Positions 1 through 4,740 of a DNA stretch of 5,653 nt are shown here, piece after piece. Below the pieces are notes generated by a model that was not told the DNA's origin, made no database searches, and saw only the letters and a program-made list of their open reading frames with translations. Made by a program: the position numbers and the translations under genes. Position 1 is the stretch's first letter. The number at the start of each line of letters is the position of its first letter. The DNA comes from Nitrospirota bacterium. GTDB taxonomy: Bacteria > Nitrospirota > RBG-16-64-22 > JACRHK01. Where the stretch lies: NCBI GenBank assembly GCA_016217625.1, contig JACRHK010000049.1:1-5653 (forward strand), written 5' to 3'.

Positions 1-918
1 CTGGGTTGCAACGTCCTGGATTCGGCCATCAACTACCGCTGCCAGCGGAGCGAACGGGCCATCGGTGCGGCACTCAGCGCCCTCTTTGCCGAGGGAGTCT
101 TCCGACGGGAGGAGATCTTCGTCGCCACCAAGGGAGGGTTCATCCCCTTCGACGGCGCGCCCCCGGGAAACCCGGTGGACCATTTCATGTCGACGTTCGT
201 CCAGCCCGGTATTGTTCAGCCGGAGGAGATCGTGGCTGGCTGCCACTGCATGACGCCCAAGTACCTGGCCCACCAGATTGATCTCAGCCTCTCGAACCTC
301 GGCCTTGCGTGCCTGGACGCCTACTATCTCCACAACCCTGAGACCCAGCTTCAAGAGATCTCCCGGGAAGAGTTCCTGAAGCGGATCCGCGCGGCCTTCG
401 CCTTCCTGGAAGAGGCGGCGGACCAGGGAAAGATTCGGATGTACGGCACCGCCACGTGGGACGGATACCGCAATCACTCCCGATCCCGCGATCACCTCAT
501 GCTGGCAGAACTCATCCAGACGGCGCGGGACATCGCGGGGAGCCGACATCGCTTCCGGATCATCCAGCTCCCCTATAATTTAGGAATGCCCGAGGCGTAC
601 AACGAACGCACCCAGCAAGTGGATGAAAACTGGTTGAGCACGCTCGCCGCCGCCGAAGAGTACGGACTCTACGTGATGGCGAGCGCCTCCATCCTGCAGG
701 GTCAATTAAGCAGGGAATTGCCCCAGGAGTTGCGGGAGGTCTTCGCGGGACTGCACACCGACGCCCAGCGGGCGATCCAGTTCGTCCGCTCGACGCCCGG
801 GATGGGCACCGCGCTCGTGGGGATGAAACGAGTGGAGCACGTCGAAGAAAACCTGGCTGCGGCATCCGTCGCCCCCCTATCCTCCTCCCAGTTTCTCCGA
901 TTCTTCGGCCAGGAATAA
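1..918 (+). CDS. Aldo/keto reductase, 5'-truncated by the window edge
   Basis: A cytosolic NAD(P)H-dependent oxidoreductase of the aldo/keto reductase (TIM-barrel) superfamily; the substrate cannot be read from the sequence. The frame is open from base 1 to a TAA at 916-918, giving 305 residues. Three of the four catalytic tetrad residues fit: Asp7 and Tyr12 in LDSAINYR, Lys44 in FVATKGG and His111 in YYLHNPE. An NLGLACLDAYYLHNPE block and a GKIRMYGTATWDGYR block (equivalent to the GxxRxxGxS strand of the family) follow. The C-terminal region has the usual FVRSTPGMGTALVGMKRVEHVEENL segment, the family's cofactor-phosphate-binding area. Family members are usually about 310-330 residues, so only some tens of N-terminal residues are missing; the GTG at 175 is internal and not a start. 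The gene converges on the H1-like gene. No U-tract terminator follows on the plus strand. Family is secure; the subfamily is not assigned. Confidence 0.93.
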   Translation: MGCNVLDSAINYRCQRSERAIGAALSALFAEGVFRREEIFVATKGGFIPFDGAPPGNPVDHFMSTFVQPGIVQPEEIVAGCHCMTPKYLAHQIDLSLSNLGLACLDAYYLHNPETQLQEISREEFLKRIRAAFAFLEEAADQGKIRMYGTATWDGYRNHSRSRDHLMLAELIQTARDIAGSRHRFRIIQLPYNLGMPEAYNERTQQVDENWLSTLAAAEEYGLYVMASASILQGQLSRELPQELREVFAGLHTDAQRAIQFVRSTPGMGTALVGMKRVEHVEENLAAASVAPLSSSQFLRFFGQE

Positions 919-931
919 CCCTGGCGGGAAA

Positions 932-966
932 GGAAAAACAAAAGGGCGGGAGATGCGCCCCCGCCC
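932..966 (-). terminator. Rho-independent terminator of the H1-like/EF-Tu-like gene
   Basis: Read on the minus strand, GGGCGGG (960-966) and CCCGCCC (944-950) form a 7-bp all-GC stem around a 9-nt loop. It is followed directly by the U-rich tract TTTTGTTTTTCC (932-943). It sits about 53 nt after the TAG of the gene at 1019-1645. On the plus strand the hairpin is not followed by a T-run, so it should end the minus-strand transcript and not clearly that of the aldo/keto reductase. Confidence 0.85.
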
Positions 967-982
967 CTGTGGAGATTGCCTG

Positions 983-1005
983 CGCGCCTCCACGGCGGAG
1001 GCGCG
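983..1005. repeat. Perfect 9-bp inverted repeat in the 3' UTR
   Basis: CGCGCCTCC (983-991) and GGAGGCGCG (997-1005) are exact reverse complements around a 5-nt loop. The hairpin lies 13 nt after the stop of the minus-strand gene and before its terminator. No T-run follows in either direction. It may protect the 3' end of the mRNA or assist termination; that role is inferred. Confidence 0.7.
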
Positions 1006-1018
1006 ACGGGAGGACATA

Positions 1019-1645
1019 CTACGCCATCACTTTGTAGACCTTGTCGTGCTCCCGCGTATGGTCCATGACCTTAAGGCCGAAGGACTGCCCGGGCGTCACC
1101 ATCGGGACCTTCTGGTGCTCGATCTCTATCGACTCGATGACCTGGCGGAAATCCGTGGTATGTCCCTTGACGTGGATGATATCCCCCGTCCGGAGACTCC
1201 CCTGGGTCAGCCGCAAGACGGCGACGCCCAAGTGGGAATAGTAGTGGGTCACCACCCCGACCTCCTGCTCGTTCGGCGCCACGGCCGTGATGGGAGGAAC
1301 AGGTTGAGGCTTGGGCGCAGGGGCTTTGACAGCAGGTCTGGGAGCGGGCGCCTTCTTGACGGCAGGCTTCTTCGCAGGAGCTTTCTTCTTCGGCCGCGCC
1401 GCCTTCTTCGCAACCTTCTTCTTCACCTTCTTGGCAGGGGCTTTCTTTTTTGCGGCTTTCTTCGCGACGCGCTTTTTCGGCGCCGGCTTTCTCCGCTTCG
1501 CCGCCTTTTTCTTAGCACCCTTCCTGACGGATCGCTTCGCCGGTTTTTTAGCCTTCGATTTCGCCTTGGCGGCCTTTTTCTTCCTGGCCGGCTTCGCCGG
1601 ATTCTTCTTTTTTACCGTTTTACGGGAACTCCTCCGCTTCTTCAT
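1019..1645 (-). CDS. Histone-H1-like Lys/Ala/Pro-rich tail fused to EF-Tu domain 2-like barrel
   Basis: A 208-residue protein in two parts. Residues 1-112 are low-complexity and very basic, dominated by Lys, Ala and Pro, with repeated KKKAPAKK (66-73 and 86-93) and AKKAAKK-type units. This resembles bacterial H1-like DNA-binding tails and suggests a disordered nucleic-acid-binding region. A Pro/Val linker (about 113-127) leads to residues 128-206, which resemble the small 'translation elongation factor-like' beta-barrel proteins: VGVVTHYYSHLGVAVL, then LRTGDIIHVKGHTTDF, then VESIEIE-like and PGQSFGLKV blocks. There is no GTPase domain, so it is not an elongation factor. The start is an ATG with an AGGAGG six bases upstream; the stop is TAG. 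It appears monocistronic, with its own terminator. A nucleoid- or RNA-associated role is inferred. The frame is certain because the barrel is well conserved; opposite-strand ORFs are shadows of the Lys-rich tail. Confidence 0.87.
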   Translation of the reverse strand: MKKRRSSRKTVKKKNPAKPARKKKAAKAKSKAKKPAKRSVRKGAKKKAAKRRKPAPKKRVAKKAAKKKAPAKKVKKKVAKKAARPKKKAPAKKPAVKKAPAPRPAVKAPAPKPQPVPPITAVAPNEQEVGVVTHYYSHLGVAVLRLTQGSLRTGDIIHVKGHTTDFRQVIESIEIEHQKVPMVTPGQSFGLKVMDHTREHDKVYKVMA

Positions 1646-1651
1646 CGTCTT

Positions 1652-1657
1652 CCTCCT
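1652..1657 (-). promoter_or_regulatory. Shine-Dalgarno site of the H1-like gene
   Basis: On the minus strand this reads AGGAGG, a full match to the anti-SD consensus, with 6 nt to the ATG at 1645. It fixes the start codon and suggests strong translation, as expected for an abundant basic protein. Confidence 0.85.
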
Positions 1658-1689
1658 GCGTTAACGTGGTGATCTCTTGCCCGCCCACC

Positions 1690-1709
1690 CCATCCTGGCA
1701 GGCAGGCAC
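1690..1709 (+). repeat. Dispersed repeat copy with GGCAGGCAGGCAC core
   Basis: The 13-mer GGCAGGCAGGCAC at 1697-1709 recurs in inverted orientation at 3303-3315, inside the 3' end of dinB. The flank towards 1690 also matches, giving about 17 of 20 positions between the two copies. Two copies in one short window suggest a genome-wide short interspersed repeat. Confidence 0.5.
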
Positions 1710-1781
1710 ACTACGATGGCGTCCGCACTCGCGGAGATTCGGAAACGGGTCGCGCTCGAGAAAGCCCCGTCCAATAACCCA

Positions 1782-1842
1782 TGCATCACGTCATGCCGAA
1801 CCTGAGCGTTCGTTGCAATCCCACAGCATGACGAGTGTGATG
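1782..1842 (-). promoter_or_regulatory. Possible structured 5' leader of the H1-like gene
   Basis: Nested inverted repeats in one 61-bp stretch: CATCAC (1784-1789) with GTGATG (1837-1842), TCATGC (1791-1796) with GCATGA (1826-1831), and CGAAC (1797-1801) with GTTCG (1808-1812). If the promoter at 1865-1873 is used, this structure would lie near the 5' end of the mRNA, roughly 140 nt before the ATG. It is not a recognisable riboswitch or tRNA. A regulatory function is inference. Confidence 0.35.
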
Positions 1843-1864
1843 TGCAGTAAGAAAGACATTGCGT

Positions 1865-1877
1865 ATTGTACCACAAT
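1865..1877 (-). promoter_or_regulatory. Candidate extended -10 promoter overlapping a small dyad
   Basis: The minus strand reads TGG followed by TACAAT, a one-mismatch -10 box (1865-1870) with an extended-10 TG. No good -35 box lies at 16-18 bp spacing. The same bases form ATTGT-GGT-ACAAT, a perfect 5-bp dyad with a 3-bp centre (1865-1877), which could be an operator. It lies about 220 nt upstream of the H1-like ATG. The call rests on pattern only. Confidence 0.35.
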
Positions 1878-2038
1878 TTAGCCGATTTCCTCCACGGCAT
1901 CAAGCAGATTTTTCCAGCCAAAGCGACCATCTCCTCCGCATTCCCGCCCGGAGACCTATCTCCTAGGCCATAAGGCGTTCACCTCACACCTCGTTGCCGT
2001 AAGAAGGGACAAAACAAACCATCTGTAAATTCAATGGG

Positions 2039-2761
2039 TTATCCTATTGCGCGGATGCGACACCTGGGGGAGCCCTCGGCATCCCTGCGCAGACGGTTCA
2101 CCAGCAAATGCGCTTGGCGAGTCGGTTCGGGTAGACGGTATCCCCGGCAGCAGGCCAGCGTCCATCGTACGGCGGATCGGAGGCTGATCCGATGCCCGAC
2201 CGAGACGTACACCGGGCGGACTCCGTTCTTTGTCCGAAGGACATACCCGATGGCGCGTCCTGCCGTTCTCCCCGTCTCACGAAGCGAAACCGACGATCCC
2301 CGCTTCCGGCCAGGCGTCGCATGGTATCCGCAGAGGCGGCTTTTCGCGCAGCCGATGGTGGGAATTTCCAGGAGGAGCCCCAGGTGGGAGGCCAGGCCCA
2401 ACCCCCGGGGATGCGCCACTCCCTGTCCGTCCACAAGCAGGAGGTCCGGCCGATGGCGAAGGCGGGCAAACAGATCCAGGAGCAGGGGGATTTCCCGGAA
2501 TGCCAGGAGGCCGGGAATGTAGGGGAAAGTCAGCTCGGCGCTTCCGTACTGTTCCTCAACCACCTGCAGGTCGGGATAACGCAGGACAACGACGCCTGCC
2601 CAGGCCCATGTTGAAAATCGCGACGTCGCCACGTCGGCCCCCGCGACCCACCGCACCCGAAGCGGACCTCCCTCTTGCGCCACGTTCTCTGCCAGCCTGG
2701 ATTGCAGGGCAACAGCTTCTTTAGGAGTCAGGTTCCAGGAATGAAGTTTGCGGATCTTCAC
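2039..2761 (-). CDS. nfi: Endonuclease V (deoxyinosine 3' endonuclease)
   Basis: Endonuclease V nicks DNA at the second phosphodiester bond 3' of deoxyinosine and other deaminated bases, starting alternative excision repair in the cytoplasm. At 240 residues it is slightly longer than the usual ~225. All expected motifs are present: Asp43 in AGADVA, the PYIPGLLAFRE block with the Tyr wedge (Tyr81) and Glu90, Asp111 in LLVDGQGVAHPR, Lys140 in TIGCAKSRLCG, VGHRISL (188-194), and YRLPEPTR followed by His218. Asp43, Glu90, Asp111 and His218 match the metal-binding set known from the family. The start is GTG: an in-frame TGA lies 15 nt upstream (2774-2776) and no ATG lies between. The ribosome site is poor, so translation may depend on coupling to ogt, whose stop is 50 nt upstream. 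The gene ends in TAA and appears to be the last gene of the dinB-ogt-nfi operon. Confidence 0.96.
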   Translation of the reverse strand: MKIRKLHSWNLTPKEAVALQSRLAENVAQEGGPLRVRWVAGADVATSRFSTWAWAGVVVLRYPDLQVVEEQYGSAELTFPYIPGLLAFREIPLLLDLFARLRHRPDLLLVDGQGVAHPRGLGLASHLGLLLEIPTIGCAKSRLCGYHATPGRKRGSSVSLRETGRTAGRAIGYVLRTKNGVRPVYVSVGHRISLRSAVRWTLACCRGYRLPEPTRQAHLLVNRLRRDAEGSPRCRIRAIG

Positions 2762-2793
2762 GAATCCCAGCTTTCAGCGCCTAGCCCTTCAAT

Positions 2794-2830
2794 CTCCTTA
2801 CTCCTTACTCCTTACTCCTTACTCCTTACT
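2794..2830 (-). repeat. 7-bp tandem repeat (TAAGGAG)5 at the ogt/nfi junction
   Basis: Five perfect head-to-tail copies of CTCCTTA on the plus strand (TAAGGAG on the coding minus strand) at 2794-2828, plus a partial unit. The array encodes the last residues of Ogt (RSKE) and its TAA stop, then runs into the spacer before nfi. Each unit carries both TAA and an AGGAG core. Because 7 is not a multiple of 3, successive units present TAA in all three frames. Confidence 0.95.
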
Positions 2831-3285
2831 GCTCCCTGCCTCTCCAGGGCCAGCAGTCGCCGTTTAAGGTGTATCCCGCCCGCATATCCGGTCAAGGCCC
2901 CATCCTTTCCCACGACCCGGTGACACGGAACCACGATCCCCAAGGGATTCCGATTGCAGGCCTGCCCCACGGCCCTGGCCGCGCTGGGCCGGCCGACCAT
3001 CCGGGCGACCTCGCCATAGCTCCGCGTCTCCCCGCAAGGAATCCGAAGCAGGGCTTTCCAGACGGCCTGTTGAAACGGCGTCCCCTCCGGCGCCGATGGA
3101 AGGCGAAACGCCCTCCGCGCGCCGGCGAAGTATTCGACCAACTGCTTCTCCGCTTCCAGCAACAGCGGCGAGTCAGCCCCTCCCGCCTGCCGCGCCCGGC
3201 AGAACTCCATCGCCGTGAGTCCCCGGCCGTCCGCCTCCAGCCGGAGCATCCCCAGGGGTGTCCGGATCACGCGCCGCTGCTTCAT
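2812..3285 (-). CDS. ogt: Methylated-DNA--protein-cysteine S-methyltransferase (O6-alkylguanine repair)
   Basis: A suicide alkyltransferase that moves the alkyl group from O6-alkylguanine (and O4-alkylthymine) in DNA to its own cysteine. The 157 residues are close to the usual ~160-175. The PCHRVV motif (120-125) holds the acceptor Cys121. Other family marks are FQQAVWKALLRIPCGETRSYGEVA (71-94, with the DNA-contact Tyr90), RAVGQACNRNP with Arg104 as the arginine finger and Asn113 in the active site, and YAGGIHLKRRLLALE at the end. The N-terminal domain is short, and no Ada-type regulatory domain is present. The ATG has GGGAGGG 7 nt upstream and overlaps the dinB TGA as ATGA, so the two genes are probably translationally coupled. 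The final residues GAVRSKE run into a 7-bp tandem repeat that also supplies the stop; the native protein probably ended near ALERQ. Confidence 0.97.
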   Translation of the reverse strand: MKQRRVIRTPLGMLRLEADGRGLTAMEFCRARQAGGADSPLLLEAEKQLVEYFAGARRAFRLPSAPEGTPFQQAVWKALLRIPCGETRSYGEVARMVGRPSAARAVGQACNRNPLGIVVPCHRVVGKDGALTGYAGGIHLKRRLLALERQGAVRSKE

Positions 3286-4658
3286 CGGGAATCCCTCCCA
3301 CCGTGCCTGCCTGCCGGAAAGGTAGGGGGGATGAACCCCGTACCACGGCTTGACAGCCGTGGCTTCGGGGACATTCCTTCGGGTTTACCACGCCGTCCCT
3401 CCCCCCCATCACAGGCGGGGCTTCCTCCGTGGTCCGGGGTGAACTCCACCCGCCGGCTCCCTCCGGGCCTCCAGGCCGGGGAGATGACCCCCTTGTGCCG
3501 GAAGCGCGTCAGGAGCGTGGCCCAGGTCACAGTGAAATCCCCGTACCGGTCATTGACCGCGTCTGCCGCCTCCACGGCACGCCGCCTCCGCCGCTCAGCC
3601 TCGTACAGGGGAATTTGGTCTACGTTTCGTTCCAGATCCGTCACGCTTACGCCCACCAGACGCACCGGCTTCCGCAGGGCGATCCCCCCCAGGATCTCCC
3701 GCGCCCGCGCGTAGATCTCCAGGGAGTCGTTTGTGAGGGACCGGCTCCGGTGCTGCCGGCTGAACGTCTCGAAGTCGCTGTGCCGGAGGGTCAGGACAGT
3801 CGTCAATCCCCATGCATGGGCCCGCCGGAGCCGCCGCCCGACCATCTCGCTGAGGTGCAGGAGGACTTCTTCCACCTCCTCTTTCCGCGCGAGATCGCGG
3901 GGGAGCGTCACCGAATGGCCGCCGCTCTTCGCCTCCGGCTCCTCCTCCTGGGGGACGACGGGGCTCTCGTCGATCCCCTGCCCCATGCACCTCAGCCGCT
4001 CCCCCACCACGCCGAACCGGGCCTTGAGCAACCGGACCGGCGCCCGCCCCAACTCCCCGCACGTCCGGATTCCCAGGGCATCCAGCGCGATCTTGAATCG
4101 GGGCCCGATGCCGCAGAGGGTCTCCACGGGAAGTGATTCCAGCACCTCCCCGGCCGTCTCCCGACCCAGGACGACGAGGCCGTCCGGCTTCTGGAGATCG
4201 CTTCCCAGCTTGGCCAGGAGCTTGTTCGGCGCAATCCCGATGGAGCAGCGCAGGCCCAGGCGCTCCCGCATCCGCTGTTTGATCCTTCGGGCCAGGGTGA
4301 GAACGCCCCCAAACAAGGGAAGGGAAGCTGTCACATCCAGGAACGCCTCGTCAATGGAAAAGACTTCCACCAGGGGAGTGACTTCCCGGTAGAGGGCCAG
4401 GAGGCGCTCGCAGGCGTCGGTGTAGCGATCGTTCCGGGCAGGGATCAAGACCAGCTCCGGGCAGAGGAGTCGGGCTTCGGGGACCCGCATTCCCGTCTTC
4501 ACGCCGAAGGCCCGGGCTTCATAGGAGGGAGAAAGGATGACCGTCCGGGCCTCCGAGCCCACCACGGCCACCGGCCGCCCCTGGAGCGAGGGGCTGACCA
4601 CCTGCTCGACGGAAGCGAAGAAGGCGTTGATGTCGCTATGGAAGATCGTGCGAGCCAC
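3282..4658 (-). CDS. dinB: DNA polymerase IV (Y-family translesion polymerase) with a repeat-like C-terminal extension
   Basis: An error-prone polymerase that copies past damaged template bases. With the GTG at 4658 the protein has 458 residues; the family usually has ~350-420. Palm motifs are HSDINAFFASVEQ (catalytic Asp9, steric-gate aromatic at 13-14) and SIDEAFLDV with Asp103 and Glu104. YEARAFGVKTGM lies in the fingers, and CSIGIAPNKLLAKLGSDLQKPDG (138-160) is typical. A thumb helix-hairpin-helix is at LCGIGPRFKIALDALGI, and the little-finger domain spans about 245-345. The normal end is near SPAWRP (393-398). Residues 399-458 are Gly/Arg/Pro-rich and repeat-like. No clear beta-clamp motif is seen at the C-terminus. 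The GTG is preferred because GGGAG lies 7 nt upstream and it gives MARTIFHSD; an upstream in-frame TTG at 4679 lies inside a tandem repeat. The gene follows the GHMP kinase and overlaps ogt by ATGA. I saw no LexA box. Confidence 0.97.
   Translation of the reverse strand: MARTIFHSDINAFFASVEQVVSPSLQGRPVAVVGSEARTVILSPSYEARAFGVKTGMRVPEARLLCPELVLIPARNDRYTDACERLLALYREVTPLVEVFSIDEAFLDVTASLPLFGGVLTLARRIKQRMRERLGLRCSIGIAPNKLLAKLGSDLQKPDGLVVLGRETAGEVLESLPVETLCGIGPRFKIALDALGIRTCGELGRAPVRLLKARFGVVGERLRCMGQGIDESPVVPQEEEPEAKSGGHSVTLPRDLARKEEVEEVLLHLSEMVGRRLRRAHAWGLTTVLTLRHSDFETFSRQHRSRSLTNDSLEIYARAREILGGIALRKPVRLVGVSVTDLERNVDQIPLYEAERRRRRAVEAADAVNDRYGDFTVTWATLLTRFRHKGVISPAWRPGGSRRVEFTPDHGGSPACDGGEGRRGKPEGMSPKPRLSSRGTGFIPPTFPAGRHGGRDSR
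3293..3299 (-). promoter_or_regulatory. Shine-Dalgarno site of ogt inside the dinB 3' end
   Basis: Minus-strand GGGAGGG, 7 nt before the ATG of ogt. It lies within the last codons of dinB, in the repeat-like tail, so the tail insertion may also have supplied the ribosome site of the next gene. Confidence 0.75.
3303..3315 (-). repeat. Second copy of the GGCAGGCAGGCAC dispersed repeat
   Basis: On the minus strand this is identical to 1697-1709. Here it is translated as part of PAGRHGG at the end of DinB. The preceding minus-strand bases (CCTTTCC) also resemble the other copy (CCATCCT). Confidence 0.55.
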
Positions 4659-4665
4659 GAGAATT

Positions 4666-4670
4666 CTCCC
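4666..4670 (-). promoter_or_regulatory. Shine-Dalgarno site that decides the dinB start
   Basis: Minus-strand GGGAG with 7 nt to the GTG at 4658. It is formed at the edge of the 8-bp tandem repeat and supports GTG 4658 over the upstream TTG 4679, which has only repeat units before it. Confidence 0.7.
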
Positions 4671-4740
4671 AATCTCCAAATCTCTCGATCTTTTGATCTC
4701 TTGATCTCTCGATCTCTCTATCTCTCGATCTCCTTATCCC
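4669..4740 (-). repeat. Imperfect 8-bp tandem repeat (consensus GAGATCGA) at the kinase/dinB junction
   Basis: Nine consecutive 8-bp units can be laid out from 4669 to 4740. On the plus strand they are variants of TCGATCTC, with three exact or near-exact copies at 4709-4732 and degenerate units at both ends. The array is purine-rich on the coding strand. It encodes the end of the GHMP kinase (KEIER) and its TAG stop, which arises in a variant unit GAGATAGA, then fills the spacer up to the dinB ribosome site. Confidence 0.9.

Larger units (their letters stand above)
1646..2038. other. Intergenic stretch without a convincing gene
   Basis: About 390 bp between the H1-like gene and the end of nfi. 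The only longer minus-strand frame (1661-1930) encodes an unrecognisable Cys/Ser/Arg-rich peptide with no good ribosome site, and I do not accept it. The stretch is less GC-rich around 1840-1900 and 1980-2040. It holds a candidate promoter with a dyad (1865-1877), a multi-part inverted repeat (1782-1842) and a dispersed-repeat copy (about 1690-1709). Next to the nfi stop, minus-strand AACCCAT and ATGGTTT can pair with one mismatch before a GTTTTG tract (about 2009-2040), which is a weak terminator candidate for the repair operon. Confidence 0.5.
3285..3467 (-). repeat. Palindromic repeat-like insertion encoding the DinB tail
   Basis: This stretch encodes DinB residues 398-458, beyond the normal family end. 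It contains a perfect 8-bp inverted repeat with a 4-nt loop, CCACGGCT (3343-3350) with AGCCGTGG (3355-3362). A second small hairpin, GGGG-ATGAA-CCCC, lies at about 3327-3339. On the minus strand CCCGAAG is directly repeated just before the large hairpin, and the 13-mer shared with 1697-1709 sits at 3303-3315. The translated product (PKPRLSSRG, GFIPPTFPAGRHGG) is low-complexity and looks like translated repeat. Exact element borders cannot be set from one copy. Confidence 0.55.

Noticed and set aside
953..1672. Long plus-strand frames over the H1-like gene, including a Phe/Ala-rich 'membrane-like' one at 1311-1664
   Set aside because: They are the complement of Lys/Ala-rich codons (TTC/GCC runs). 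The minus strand has the conserved barrel, the AGGAGG site and the terminator.
1790..1842. tRNA-like T-arm (GTTCGTTGCAATCC)
   Set aside because: No acceptor stem, anticodon arm or CCA end can be placed around it on either strand.
1661..1930. Minus-strand ORF of 89 codons upstream of the H1-like gene
   Set aside because: No recognisable domain, Cys/Ser/Arg-rich composition and no good ribosome site; it overlaps the probable promoter and leader.
2034..2724. Several plus-strand ORFs opposite nfi
   Set aside because: Arg/Pro/Gly-rich shadow frames; nfi on the minus strand has every catalytic motif.
2794..2830. CRISPR array
   Set aside because: Units are 7 bp and directly adjacent with no spacers.
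2869..3714. 281-codon plus-strand ORF opposite ogt and dinB
   Set aside because: Low-complexity shadow of GC-rich coding sequence; both minus-strand genes are unmistakable.
4659..4679. TTG at 4679 as the dinB start
   Set aside because: It lies inside the 8-bp repeat array without a spaced ribosome site; GTG at 4658 has GGGAG at 7 nt and fits the family N-terminus.
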